Program-made: the position numbers and the translations under genes
The notes under the pieces: model-generated
What the model saw: only the letters and a program-made list of their open reading frames with translations
The model's database searches: none
Told to the model about the DNA's origin: nothing
In this document: piece after piece, positions 1 through 11,521 of the stretch
Numbering within the stretch: position 1 is the stretch's first letter
Layout of the letters: each line of letters opens with the position of its first letter
Source: Ilyonectria destructans
Taxonomy: Eukaryota > Ascomycota > Sordariomycetes > Hypocreales > Nectriaceae
Reading direction: 5' to 3'
NCBI GenBank assembly: GCA_020740775.1
Contig: JAHEWK010000023.1
Span: 837,829-901,828, forward strand
Length of the DNA: 64,000 bases

Positions 1-2645
1 GCGAAAAAGTCGGCGACTCGCGAAGCTAAGAAAGGTACCTAGAAATTAGGTGTGCGCACTAGTAAAGTTATGTACCAATGTTTAATCGAATAACTCTTTT
101 ACGTACAAGGCGTATGCAGCTTCTCGCGCTGTGACATATCTGCAACATCAACCCCGCATCATCACATCGTCAAATTGGTAGCATCTACTAAAACACTACA
201 ACTTCAAACCACCACAACATTATGAGTTCTTTGTCAATTGGTGATCAGAATAGCGCATCTTGCAGCCTAGAGCCAGAATTATCTGCAGTAGAAAAATGGA
301 TTAACCCTCACACCGGGAAGCCTGACTTCTCGCGATATAATGAGGGGAATCTTGAGCAACGCACTCTTGCTGCAGCTGAGCTCCTCCGAGAGGGTTTTTA
401 TCGATCTGCTGCCGCGGCATCGCGAGACCTGAAGGTCCCGTATCATAGACTCCTAGGCCGTATTAAAGGAGCGAAGCCTGCCACCCAAAATGGCGGTAAC
501 AACACTCTTTTGACCGACATACAGGAGGCGGCAATACTGTGTTGGGCACATCGCCGGGTCACACAGGGCCACCACATTCAACTTCGATCTCTTCAACACA
601 ACGCAAATGCTATTCTGAAGGCCTCTGGCCAGCCTCACAGGGCATCACAGAGCTGGGCCAAGCGCTTCATGAAGCGTTGGAGAGCTACCTTTTATGTGAA
701 GAAGTCAATGACCCGAGATGTGAGGCGTAAGGCGATGCAAGACCGCGCCCACATCGAGGCCTTCTTCCGCGAATTTGAGCTCTTTGTACGTGAGAATGGC
801 ATCAAAGTTGAGCATATCTGGAACTTCGATGAGACGGGCTTTATGATCGGATATCTCCAGAAAGGCACCTTCGTGTGGACTTTTCGAGAAGTTGAACAGC
901 CCATTCTAACTGATGCACACACTACTATCTCTGTGACTACAGTTGAGTCAATATCGGCTGCTGGTGACTCTATTCCTCCATTTATTATCGTACCCGGTGT
1001 CAACATTCCCGTCAAATGGGTCCAAAATCGGCTTAGTGACGATACTACGATTACGACTAGCAGCAAGGGGTATATCAATGACATCCTAGCTCTCGAGTGG
1101 GCTGTGCACTTCGAGCGACTTACACGGCCTACTAACCCGGAAGAGAAGCGGCTGCTTCTTATGGATGGGTGTGAGAGCCACTTTACGAATGAAATCTTCT
1201 ATTTTTGCAGTCAACACAACATCGAGCTGTTCCCTATGCCTCCACATCTTACACATTATCTTCAGCCTCTTGATGTTGGTGTTTTCAACGCATATAAGCA
1301 GTGGCATCAGCATATCCTCTATAGGGAAATTGCTGATGGCGCCAATGACTTCAATAAGACCGACTTCCTATACCACCTCCAAGAGATACGAGAACGGACC
1401 TTCCAGAAGAACACGATTATCTCTGCTTGGGAGAAATGCGGCCTCTTTCCTCACAACCCAGCTAAGGTCCTAGATAACCTCGCTGATCCGCTGTCATCAT
1501 TGACAGCAGATATCTCTGCTGAGAGTCTCCCAGGTCATATGGAAGTTGGCTCTTCATCAATAATCACAACACCACATCAGCATAGCGGTGATAGCTTCAC
1601 AACCCCTGTGACGCCTCAGAGGGTGCCGTTAGCAGCGTATAACTGGGGAGAGGCAACCACACCACCACTACGAATGAAGGTTATTGAGAGATATCAGGAT
1701 TACGTGATGCTTCGAATGCACACATCAATTACATCAGGGGTGCCGTTGACCCTGTCAGTCATGCGTGTATTTGAACATGCAGTCAGTGCTAGTAACACAC
1801 TGGCCCTGAATGGTATTACCGCCACTCAGGAGCTGCACCGTCTGAAAGATAAGGCTACAAGACGGTCAGCCCTCCAAGCACAGACGGGGCTTGTAGCAAA
1901 ATACGGCCCAATTAGTGTCGGTGATGCTAGGCTTCGAGTCTCAAAGGATGAATACAATCAACAAGCTGCACAGGCTGATGAGAAGAAGCGAATTTTACAT
2001 AAAGACAGTCAAGATGAAGGTCTCTTTTTACGCCGTTGGATACGTGATGTCAGGTCACATGTGAGGCCTAGCATCATGGCTCTGAAGCTAGAAGATATCT
2101 ATTCTAACCCCAGAAGAGCCTGGAAGCCACTGTGTAAGCTGCAGCTACAGCGCAGCAACTGGTGGTCCAAAACAGACCGGCGTTCTCACCTTGCTTCAAG
2201 TGAGTGGCTTGCGCAGAAATATGCTCTTCATCGCCAGCTTCAACAGCTAGGAATAGGTGACAACAGATGGCAAGGAACAGGATCTTGGCCGAGAGACTAC
2301 GACCCCGAAGTGGTCCAAGAAGCGGTCAACTTTGCGATCTTCAACGTACAGGAACGGGCTCTTGGAAGAAAGAAGTTGACTTTTGAGGTTGATGGAGTTG
2401 AGGTTATTGCAGATGATGTAAATCATACTAGTCAGGGTGAATTCCTGGTCCCAAAAGACGAAATAGATGACTAGAAATAATGAAAATGGCACTTTGGTCA
2501 GTCACTTACATCACACCGACTTTTCGTTTGGAACATACCGATGCAACTTACCCCATGTAATCGCTATAATGAAGGTACCTCGTCTACACCAAGAATTTGG
2601 TGTGGATTGATGTACCTAAATTTCGCCGGTCGCCGACTTTTTCGC
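1..2645 (+). mobile_element. pogo/Fot1-like Tc1-mariner DNA transposon
   Basis: The first 17 bases (GCGAAAAAGTCGGCGAC) recur inverted at the right end (2629-2645), followed directly by TA at 2646-2647, the expected Tc1-mariner target duplication. The left TA would lie outside the window, so the left boundary is inferred. Beyond the first 17 bp the ends are only loosely similar. The element carries one long transposase gene and ends 223 bp before the start codon of the F-box gene, so it sits in that gene's promoter region. Confidence 0.88.
222..2474 (+). CDS. pogo/Fot1-family DDE transposase, 750 aa
   Basis: Single open exon. The N-terminus (about residues 40-85) holds a pipsqueak-type helix-turn-helix (EGFYRSAAAASRDLKVPYHR), followed by a CENP-B-type DNA-binding region (about 100-170, with SWAKRFMKRW). 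The DDE_1 catalytic core follows, with acidic residues in IWNFDETGF, LLLMDGCESH and YLQPLDVGVF; the last two acids are 35 residues apart. The C-terminal 280 residues or so are a charged extension that makes this protein longer than the classic Fot1 transposase of about 540 aa. No stop or frameshift interrupts the frame and the terminal inverted repeats are present, so it may be competent for movement. The start ATG lies about 220 bp inside the left end, normal for the family. Confidence 0.9.
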   Translation: MSSLSIGDQNSASCSLEPELSAVEKWINPHTGKPDFSRYNEGNLEQRTLAAAELLREGFYRSAAAASRDLKVPYHRLLGRIKGAKPATQNGGNNTLLTDIQEAAILCWAHRRVTQGHHIQLRSLQHNANAILKASGQPHRASQSWAKRFMKRWRATFYVKKSMTRDVRRKAMQDRAHIEAFFREFELFVRENGIKVEHIWNFDETGFMIGYLQKGTFVWTFREVEQPILTDAHTTISVTTVESISAAGDSIPPFIIVPGVNIPVKWVQNRLSDDTTITTSSKGYINDILALEWAVHFERLTRPTNPEEKRLLLMDGCESHFTNEIFYFCSQHNIELFPMPPHLTHYLQPLDVGVFNAYKQWHQHILYREIADGANDFNKTDFLYHLQEIRERTFQKNTIISAWEKCGLFPHNPAKVLDNLADPLSSLTADISAESLPGHMEVGSSSIITTPHQHSGDSFTTPVTPQRVPLAAYNWGEATTPPLRMKVIERYQDYVMLRMHTSITSGVPLTLSVMRVFEHAVSASNTLALNGITATQELHRLKDKATRRSALQAQTGLVAKYGPISVGDARLRVSKDEYNQQAAQADEKKRILHKDSQDEGLFLRRWIRDVRSHVRPSIMALKLEDIYSNPRRAWKPLCKLQLQRSNWWSKTDRRSHLASSEWLAQKYALHRQLQQLGIGDNRWQGTGSWPRDYDPEVVQEAVNFAIFNVQERALGRKKLTFEVDGVEVIADDVNHTSQGEFLVPKDEIDD

Positions 2646-2868
2646 TAGTCAACGACCCCCCCGTGAGGGACGAACGGGGGGTTGAGCTGAAGTGAAATGA
2701 CGAGACCCCCCTAGTAGTGCTAACAGCCGCTAGTCAGGAAGAATTTTACAGGAGAGAGTTGTAGAATACGGCCAATACGCCACGGCTGACCAACAGGAAG
2801 TGGAGTGCCTGCAAGCACCAACACTTACCCCAACCATCTACCCGCTCGTATCGTACTCGCGATTGGAA

Positions 2869-5706
2869 ATGGACGAGTTTGACTGCTATTGTGCCATCTG
2901 CGGCGCCTCGATTACTGGGGGCGAGATTGGCTCTAAGGAGCCGGACGCCTTAGCATACCGCCACAGGCTAGTTGAGCGACGGCGCCGGGCCAGAGAGCTG
3001 GGCGAAGAAGAAGCGAGTTCAGAGGAGGACGAAGGTGACTATTGGGTCCTATAGTATTTAATTCTGGTACTGACGTTACAGGTGATGATAACGAGGACGA
3101 CGGTCACGTAGAGTCTTGGTGGAAAGATGAAGAGCAACGGACTTATGATCCGGAGCTGGTGAACGAGAACAGTATTGCTTGGCTGTTTCAGGTCCGTTGC
3201 CTCGGCTTTAACTGCCTCTCAGCGGGTAATTCCAGGTGAGGCATTCCTAGCGTATTACAAACTGGTGTTAATGACATCAAAGCAGGGCGTTCATTTCTGG
3301 ACCGGGCTCATATGAAGATGCTGTATGTCGTCTAAGGAAGCCTTCATCAGTGTTCCACATATCTTATCAGTTTGCAGGGCTCCTTGGAAGTAGAACTCGG
3401 AGACGGTACGCTAGGGTTATTAACAGATGGATCTCTGACTAGGCTAACAAACTTGAAGATCCAAATCAGCCACAGAGTCCTACCATGTTCAACTGGTTAG
3501 TGGCAGTTCCTACCTCTACTTATGAGTGCTGACCAGGCTAAGCTACGAAGCCATTGAACAAGGCATTGAAGCCGTGTTTCCGCTCCACGACTGCTGCTTG
3601 GAACTTTTAACTGAGTGTCTGACTGGGGCAAAAGACGTCAGTGGCCTCGACAAAGATGTTCTCTACGAAGCCATGTTTCGACTCTCGGGTGGATATGCTA
3701 CATCGTTGAGCTTGGACTACGGAGCTATTTCAGGCCAGGATCAGTGCTGGGAGTCTATTTCTGGGGAGGAGGTGAGTTAGCCAACCTATTCGAGTACGGT
3801 TGAGTCGCCCGTCCCCGAGGGCGGCTGGATGAAACCGCCAACCTGACATTTGCAGTTCTCCGTGTCGCACCCTCTACAGCCCAACGACTTCATTCATGCC
3901 TTGTCCACTGCTATTGTCAGTGGGCTCTTCACAACTCCATCGGGCTCTACCTTGCCGCGGCATAATCACATGGTCCAAGATCCATTCAGCAGGTTATCAC
4001 CTGAGCTCCTCTACTCCGTTCTTGACTACTTGCCTGGAAAGTCCCTCTTGGCACTGATCACCGCGTCGTGTCCGGCATTCTTGGTCACAAACAGCAACGA
4101 CTTCTGGAAACAGTACCTGTATAGAATTCCGTGGAACTGGGAATTCAGAGACATGCTCGATGAGACAGGGATCGTCAGTGTGGACTACAAGCGGTTATAC
4201 CTCTGGCTTGAAGCAAAGACAACCCCGGTATCTGGTGTGGATGTTCTCTTCATGAGTATTGCCAACCGACGTCGTATTTGGGGCGTGTGTGAGCAGATCA
4301 AGGGTCACTGTCTGAAGGCAGCATACTACGAACCGCAAAATGAGCCTGACAAGACCATCGTCGACCAAAGCGAATGCTCTCACATGCCATTCGTGTCGGT
4401 TCCACCGCCAGAACAGCCATCTATAGTAGAGACGAAGCTCTGGGTCCACTCTCGGAAGGAAATAGACGGCTTTTTGTTGGTCTTTGAGGCCTTTTGGGAC
4501 CCGGCCGGTGCATTGGTGGGGCTCGGCGTGGCCGTGGGCGCAAGTCAACGCATATTTGGAATCGACGACTCTCATAACATGACAGTCAAGAAGACCGCTG
4601 GTCGCATTGAACGCAATAACTGGGTTGAGAGCCTGGTTTTGTATAGCAATGAAGCACACAACAGTGATGACGCGGAATTACAGGTTGCCATTGGCCTTAA
4701 GGTAAGTACAGCCAGTCCCGAATTACAATATTTCGTAGCTAATACTACGTTAGGTCAATTTGACGTCTGGAAAATGTCTATCGATGGGTGTTACCGGGGT
4801 CATACTTAATCAGAGATCACTCGTTGTCTCCGAAGGGGGATTGGTAGTCGGAATTTCTGGGCAGATCAGAGAGGTAAGTCACTACCTAGGATATGGAGCG
4901 AAGCCAAGTAGGTGTCCCTGACAGCAAGCATTCTAGGACGGTGTCATCACTCGGCTAGGACTTCTCGAGTGTCGCGAACCGAACAGCACCGCGACCTCTT
5001 CAAGATCGTACACGAGCTCTCCTTTGCAGGGCCGTCTTCTCCACTCAGGTACGAGACACGACCTTCCTCTTTACACTTCTCTGGACAAAAGTTCGCACAA
5101 GCAGTCATCCTCTCTCGTCCTCCTGCCACTGACAAGCGCGGACGGCCACGATGACCCGTTGCTGCGCGATCTCTCTGCGCATGCGACCCTCCTATGGGGA
5201 AGCGGTGCAGGGGTGTTAGGGAAATTGGAGCGAATCTGGCTGCGAGTAGCCAAAGATGATGGCGTTTCCGGCGCTGGCAATCTCCTACTTGGAGTGGGAG
5301 TGCAGTACATCCTGAGATTTTGGGAACCCGAGCGTTATATTGGTCTAAGATCCCCGGGGTGTATGGGGAAATTTCACGAATGGCCTGTCGATGAGATGGT
5401 ACAATTTGACGTGGACGGCCCTGGCGGAGAAAGAATCACGGAAGTAGCCATCGCTTGGACTACTGAGCTCAGGGTTTTCAAGGTGAGATAGTCACGACTA
5501 CGAGGCAGGGATTTACCATCTAACGCCCCGCGAAACAGCTTACAACCAACAAAGGGAGAGAGGTCTCAGTAGGGCATGGAGAAGACCTCGAGTGGACAGT
5601 ACAACGAGCACCGGAAGGCCAGGCACTCGCAGGACTCGTCATGGCATTCGGCATACGAGGCAAAGGACCTGTAACGGCGGTCATGGTCTTGGCCGCTTCC
5701 GAGTAG
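2869..5706 (+). CDS. F-box domain protein, ten exons, about 778 aa
   Basis: Proposed exons: 2869-3034, 3082-3235, 3286-3322, 3378-3405, 3459-3495, 3537-3771, 3856-4701, 4754-4873, 4937-5482 and 5539-5706. The sum is 2,337 nt, an exact multiple of three, and each junction keeps frame with GT-AG borders. The N-terminus (MDEFDCYCAICGA) is the cysteine-rich start typical of a large fungal F-box family. The F-box follows at about residues 262-300 (RLSPELLYSVLDYLPGKSL). The C-terminal half is the variable region usual for these proteins. The F-box would recruit Skp1 of an SCF ubiquitin ligase; the substrate is unknown. An in-frame ATG at 2800 is an alternative start, but the family normally begins at the later one. 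The three internal exons of 28-37 nt and the 41-nt intron (3496-3536) are the weakest calls. Confidence 0.8.
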
Positions 5707-6035
5707 AAGGCAACGGGCCCAGTGCAATCTCAATCTCATCAATTCATAACATCTTTCATTTCTACCGCATTATCTGCTCATCATTTTTTTGCCACCTTCA
5801 AAGAGAAATCCCCGATTGCTCTAGTGATGTTGTACTTTTCGTACAACACGGTTGTACATACATACGTACAAAAAGAAAAAGTACGTACACGTACTACGTA
5901 CGTACAATGAGGGTCCATGATATTCCTAATAAGGCAATTTGTGGATCACATCGTACAAATACGGGGCTGTTCAAAAACTCTGCTCGCTTAGCAGCTCAAC
6001 GCACTCTGCCATTCTCTCCCAATTGAAGGTATCGC
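5707..6035. other. intergenic spacer with GTAC-rich stretch
   Basis: No gene is visible. Positions about 5830-5910 are rich in GTAC/GTACGT palindromes interspersed with A runs, which looks like a degenerate low-complexity tract rather than a coding region. The spacer ends at the left terminus of a hAT element. Confidence 0.6.
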
Positions 6036-8778
6036 CAGTGTTGCTAATAATATGACAATAAAACAATATATTGCAATACATACAATACAATATGCGTTTT
6101 CAGATATTGTACCAATATAATACGTAGGTTGTGATATTGTGACAATACAATATAAGGTTATCCATATCGGCAATATATCGTCTGTTTGGCTGGCGGATCT
6201 TCGGGCAAAATGCACTTGTTTTGTTGACAATTAACGTCGACATGTGGGGACGCGTGCGAAGAAAACGCGTAACTGGTTTATTGTTTTACGTCAGGGGCAA
6301 GAAAACGCGTAGTGAAAGTATAAATTCATGGTCTACAGGGTAGGGTATCGTTCACGGGCAGCCCCTCGAGACCCTCTTCTGTCACTCTACAGAGGACTAC
6401 TGACAACCTCCATGCCTCAACAACGCCTGCCTTTTGTTCAAACGTCGCAACGAAGAGGGTCGTCAATATCAGACGACTTTTCGGAGCTCTCCAGTCAGCA
6501 ATTACATGACCCAGACGAGAGCCAAACCTCCAATTGCCAATCGTCGCGACCTCGCACAGTCTCTAGAACCTCCTTGGCCAAGCCAAGAATATCATGGGTC
6601 TTCTCCCATATGCCAGACGAGGAGATAGAGACAAGATACTACAATCAACGGACCGGAAAAGAAGAGTGGCGCTGCAAGCATTGTGACAAAACGTATTCCT
6701 GTTCTGGTGGAACTGCCGCTCCAGCCAAGCACCTTACAGATCCTCTTCCTGATGGTCATGGCCTCCCAAAAGGCGCCCCACGAACAGCTAAAGTCACAAA
6801 TATACGAACTATTCTCGAACAAGCTCGTTTTACGGCCGATGAAAACCCCCGAAAACGGCGTCGGCTCAACGATCAATCCGGAGACTCGATCGACCCAAAC
6901 CAGCTCGAAGTGTTATACGTAAGGTTTATTACGGCCTGTTCTCTCCCATTTCGGCTTGTGGAATGCCCAGAGTTCCGAGCACTCTTGGCTAGCCTCAATA
7001 CCGATATCGATACTTAGCTTCCAGATACACACGAGACCATCAAGAAATGGATTATGCGGCAGTATGAAGGCCAGAAGGAGATGGTCAAGCAGCGCATACA
7101 GTCGGCAAAGTCAAGGATTCACATCAGCTGCGACCTTTGGACTTCTCCCAATTCTTTGGCCATCTTAGGCGTAGTCGCTCACTATGTTACGGAAGACGGT
7201 CAGCTGGAACACCATGTCTTGGCCTTGAAAGACATCGACAGTGAGCACGATGGTTCTCACCTTGCAGCGGCAGTTTTGGAAGTGGTCGATGATTGGGGGT
7301 TTGCTTCAAAACTTGGATATTTCGTGATGGACAATGCAGGCAACAACGATACAATGATGAGATCTCTTTCTCTTGGTCAGTACGACGCACTATTTCTTCG
7401 GATTTGCCCTAACATTCACAGGCCTTCTGCGCCGATTCGACATTCAATAAGACCCCAGATCTCACCGCCTTCGCTGCCAAGGTCACATCATCAACCTCGC
7501 CGCCAAAGCTTTCCTCTTCGTTACCGACAATGAGAAGCTCGAACACGACGATCCTGGTACATATAATGTGACACTAAAGGAGATCGAGGCGTGGCGGCAT
7601 AAGGGGCCTCTTGGCAAGCTTCATAACTTCGTCGTTTTCATCCAACGAAGTGTTCAGCGTTGCCAGAAGTTTATGGCTATTAGCCATAACCGCAAGCTTG
7701 CGCGAGATAACGACACGAGGTGGAGTTCGTGGTATATTATGCTACAAGCGGCCTTGCATCTTAGGGACGCAATCGACGGGTATTTTAACAAATGGGCGGA
7801 AGCAGATTGCGCTGGAGACGAGCTCTCTTCGGAGGACTGGATCATCCTCGAGAAGATCAGGTCCTTTTTAGAGAAGCTCAAAATGACTACCAAGGCTCTC
7901 GAGTCACCGTTTGCAACCCTCGACAATGTCCTCTTGGCTATGGACTTCGTATTGGCACGATTCGAAGCAGGGAAGGAGGCACATATCGACCACCGGATTA
8001 TGGCACCGATGTATAACTCGGGATGGGCAAAAATGGACAAGTACTATCGCCTTACTGACGAATCGCCTGCCTACGTTGCCGCGATTGTGCTGCACCCTTC
8101 GCATAAATGGCACTACATACACGAGAACTGGAAGAAGGAGTGGGCTGAGTCGTCAAAGAAGTTGATGGAGACACTGTGGGATGAATATAAACCTGTGGAA
8201 CCGCATCTTCCTCTATCTGAGGTCCCGTCGACGACTACGAATGAGTTCTTGAATTGGAGAAACAAGCATCTACAACCAGCGCTTATCACAGATGAGTATG
8301 AGCGTTATTGTAAGTCTGAACGGGTTTATGGGTTTACAAGCGCCCTTGCATGGTGGCTAGAGGAGACACAGCAAAAAAACCATCCTAACCTGAGCAAAAT
8401 GGCCGTGGATATACTGTCAGTTCCTGCAATGTCTGCCGAGCCTGAACGACTCTTCTCTGGGGCAAAGATAACGATTACGGACCGTCGAAATCGACTTGGG
8501 GGGGATGTAATTGAAGCATTGGAGTGCTTGAAGTCATGGTTTGGGATTCGAGATTTTCAAGGTGATGATATTATAGCTACGGCAGGTGAATAATGAAGGT
8601 CACGTGTAATATATGGGATATATTGTCACACTGCCAATATATTGGATTCTTGGCAATACAATACAATATCGGCCATGTTCATATTGGGTAATACAATATG
8701 CACCCCTTGACAATACAATAATATTGCGAGGGGTCCATATTGCCAATATACGTATTGTTTATATTATTAGCAACACTG
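6036..8778 (+). mobile_element. hAT transposon, copy 1
   Basis: The 18-bp terminal inverted repeats (CAGTGTTGCTAATAATAT) are at 6036-6053 and 8761-8778. The subterminal regions are full of CAATA/ATATTG motifs, likely transposase binding sites. The same element recurs at 36921-45284 (with a retrotransposon inside) and as a non-autonomous form at 13980-15065. Unlike copy 2, the flanks (GGTATCGC on the left, GCTCCAAC on the right) are not an 8-bp duplication, so one flank was rearranged after insertion. The right flank is the interrupted ABC transporter gene. Confidence 0.9.
6328..8593 (+). pseudogene. hAT transposase with two nonsense codons
   Basis: Family layout is complete: BED zinc finger (about residues 110-140, CKHCDKTY then spaced histidines), RNase-H-like core (CDLWTSPNS and FVMDNAGNND supplying the two aspartates), and the C-terminal dimerisation domain (AMSAEPERLFSGAK). 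An intron at 7376-7421 splits the core. Two in-frame stops break it: TAG at 7015-7017, where copy 2 has TGG, and TAA at 7448-7450, where copy 2 has TAC. The first is a G-to-A change compatible with repeat-induced point mutation, but two changes are not evidence of heavy RIP. The protein is probably inactive. Confidence 0.85.
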
Positions 8779-10592
8779 GCTCCAACTGCTTCTCTCGAGG
8801 AGCATTTTCCCATTTGGTGCCCACGAGGCCATTCGAGATGTTGTCGAATACAGTACCATTGAATAGCACGGGTTCCTGTAAACTTATAAGCCCAGAAACT
8901 AATGGGATTCACCAGCTATTGCGATTGAAACGCACCTGTTGAACTAGTCGCACATTGGTTCGAAGCCAGCCCAGGTTCAGTTTCTCAATCGGAACCCCAT
9001 CCAGAGTAATCGACCCGCTGTTGGGATTGTACCACCGTTCTAAGAGGCCAACGACTGTACTCTTTCCTGATCCACTGGCGCCCTGCGAAGTGCCATTTGT
9101 TTAGCCGATAATACGCGTTTTCCAAGATGACAAAACTTACAACCAAGGCCGTGACCTTTCCGGCGGGTACATGCAGCGAAAAGTCGTCGAGGACCTTTGT
9201 GCCTGGTCGGGTAGGATACGTGAAGCTAACTCCCCGCAACTCCACTGTACCAGTCACGTTTTCAGGTGCATCTCCACCAACATCGAATGGATTGATCTTG
9301 GACTCTCGATCTATCAGAGAGAAGAGCTGAGAAGCTGCAGTTGCTGCACGAGTGAAGGCCATGATGTTGGGCGCAGTTGCACTAAGCATGCTTGAAGCGA
9401 TGATAACAGACATCAGGACACTAAGGAGTGTTAGCATGCGCACTTGAAAGAATATTCTTTCGCGGGGTTGTGACGAACGTGAAGACTGTGCCGATGCTAT
9501 CGATTTCACCTTTGGCATACATGTTTATGCCCTGCCAGAATGCCAAACCCATTCCAGCATAGGTTGTAAAGTACTGAACAGCAATCATTATGCCATAGAG
9601 GATATTCTTCTTTAAACCGAGATGTAGAGCGTTGGTGAGATACTTGTCGAAGTTTTCAACAAGCCTTGGCCGCAGGCCGAATGCCTTTACCGTCCGCACA
9701 CTGCCCAGCACGCCTTCGGTATATGAGCCTGCCTGTGCGTGGACATCTAAGATCTGACTCTCAATGCCGGTATCAAACGCGGACGTGATGCCCACGACAA
9801 TGACAATCGTAGGGACAATGCAAATGATAATGGCAGCCAACTTCCAGTGAACCACGAAAGCGATAACAAAGCACCCGATGAAAGTAGCGATAGTCTGGAA
9901 GACTTGTCCAAGTTTCTCCGCGATGCCTGCCTGTATCAAGGCCCCGTTCGAAGTTGCCTGGGCAGCAATGGCACCGCCCTCGCCCTCGTCGAAAAAGGCG
10001 ATCTCTTGGCTCAAGGCCGCGCGCAAATATGACCGGCGAATGTTGCGTGTGATGCGGTAGGCGGAGATGCTCGAAAGGACGCTGAATATGTAGATCAGGA
10101 AGAGCCTCGCGATGCCCAGGTAAACGAAGTATAACCTAGATGTGTTGATACTTAGCACTGCTTCTATGCCATCGAGGCTCGATGCAGAATTTGACAACTC
10201 ACGCGTATTTGGAAACAGAGTCAATGAAATTGCTGATCTCGAAGTCTCCGCCAGAAAAGTCGCCCATTACAGTGAGAAAATCGCCCATAACTAGGTTAGC
10301 ATGGCCACAGCTACACCCGAGCCAAGTGCTGCGACGAGAGAAATGCCCAGCAATGCTTTGTCCGTGGTCGTGCAGTACGAGAATACTCTCTGCTCGGCGA
10401 AAAGAGACATCCGATGTCAATTACATGTCGGAAGAGGGCTAGAATAGGATAGGAACGTACCACGTAGGCTTGAAAGGCCGTCTGCTTCTTAGGACTCTCT
10501 CCTGGCTCGTTGTCGACGGGCTTTTCCACTTCATGGCTCCCAAGGGGCAAGGTGGCTTCGTCGCCACCTTTCGAATCCTGTTTAACACCCAT
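8779..10592 (-). pseudogene. 5' half of an MDR-type ABC transporter, truncated by hAT
   Basis: Read leftward from 10592. The first exon (10461-10592) encodes a charged cytosolic tail. After an intron come the first transmembrane domain (several hydrophobic helices between about 10224 and 9480) and the start of nucleotide-binding domain 1, with Walker [10 protein letters not shown] encoded near 9080, then a Q-loop exon ending in LVQQ and an exon beginning EPVLFNGTVFDNI. The frame stops at 8779, exactly at the hAT right terminus. The rest of NBD1, TMD2 and NBD2 are absent from the window. A one-base loss near 10290, just before the LVMGDF segment, also shifts frame. It was probably a drug or metabolite exporter of the plasma membrane. 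Confidence 0.82.
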
Positions 10593-11521
10593 ATTTAGGA
10601 GATTCGCGGCGTGGAGAGGTGGCGGCTCGTAGTTGGACGACTGTCAGTCCTGGATTAGATCAAAGAGATGCGGCTCGTCGATACTTATTCCAGGACCCTC
10701 CAAGCCATGCCCCCTTTCATGGTTGATGAGGGAGAACATCTCTGCGCATTCCGTCATAATCTCCGAGCCAGGTGTATTGTATCCCGAAATACATGTCAAT
10801 GGGGGCAATTTGCTTGGCTTCCGCATGGACGGAAACCGCGGGGCCGCGTAGCCGTGACGCCGGTGGGCACATTTTTGCCCGGATTTGGGATGCATCAATT
10901 GGACGAGATTCTCCCCGGAACACAACCAAAAGATAAGAGTATTGCTGCTGCTAGAGAATCAAGATAGAGTAAGGAGTCTCATGACGACTTGCTTGTGGAA
11001 ACCTGCCTTTGTTGTTTTATAGTCCAGTACCCAAGCACTGTGGATGGTGCACTACGGCGCCCCACTCGCGTTATGCAGGTCATCCTAACCCATCCCATTC
11101 AACACACCAACAAGCATCATAAACATCTACCTACCCTATTACAGGCGTTTCCGGAGCCATCAAAGTATTTTTGTTTCAACTACATAACGAACAGAAAGTG
11201 GACGGACTGATCTTCTCCACCGATATGTCGAGATTCTCCCGACACCGTTGGAGGCCTTGCGCGCGATAAAGATGGAGAGGTTTACTGTAACTCGCCATAA
11301 AGACGGTTTATTATTCATAATTTGTCTAATAATAACTTGATCTGATGCGAATATACCGCGGAGGTCACATAAAGTGTGGTTGTCATGTAGATGTAGAAAG
11401 ATGGATGACGAGCTAAGACGACAGTTGAGGACGGATGCATAAGGTCTCCTTCCTCACGTGATGTTACATATAATGCCAGTCTTAAGCACCAGGCCCAAGA
11501 CTGGTTCTTCACGTATCATGA
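10593..11521. other. intergenic spacer
   Basis: It lies between the 5' end of the broken ABC transporter and the 3' end of the minus-strand membrane protein. Short overlapping frames on both strands show no domain or codon bias. I see no repeat or RNA gene. Confidence 0.5.

Noticed and set aside
10668..10967. Plus- and minus-strand frames of about 70-99 codons upstream of the ABC transporter
   Set aside because: They overlap each other on both strands, show no family similarity and no intron signals.
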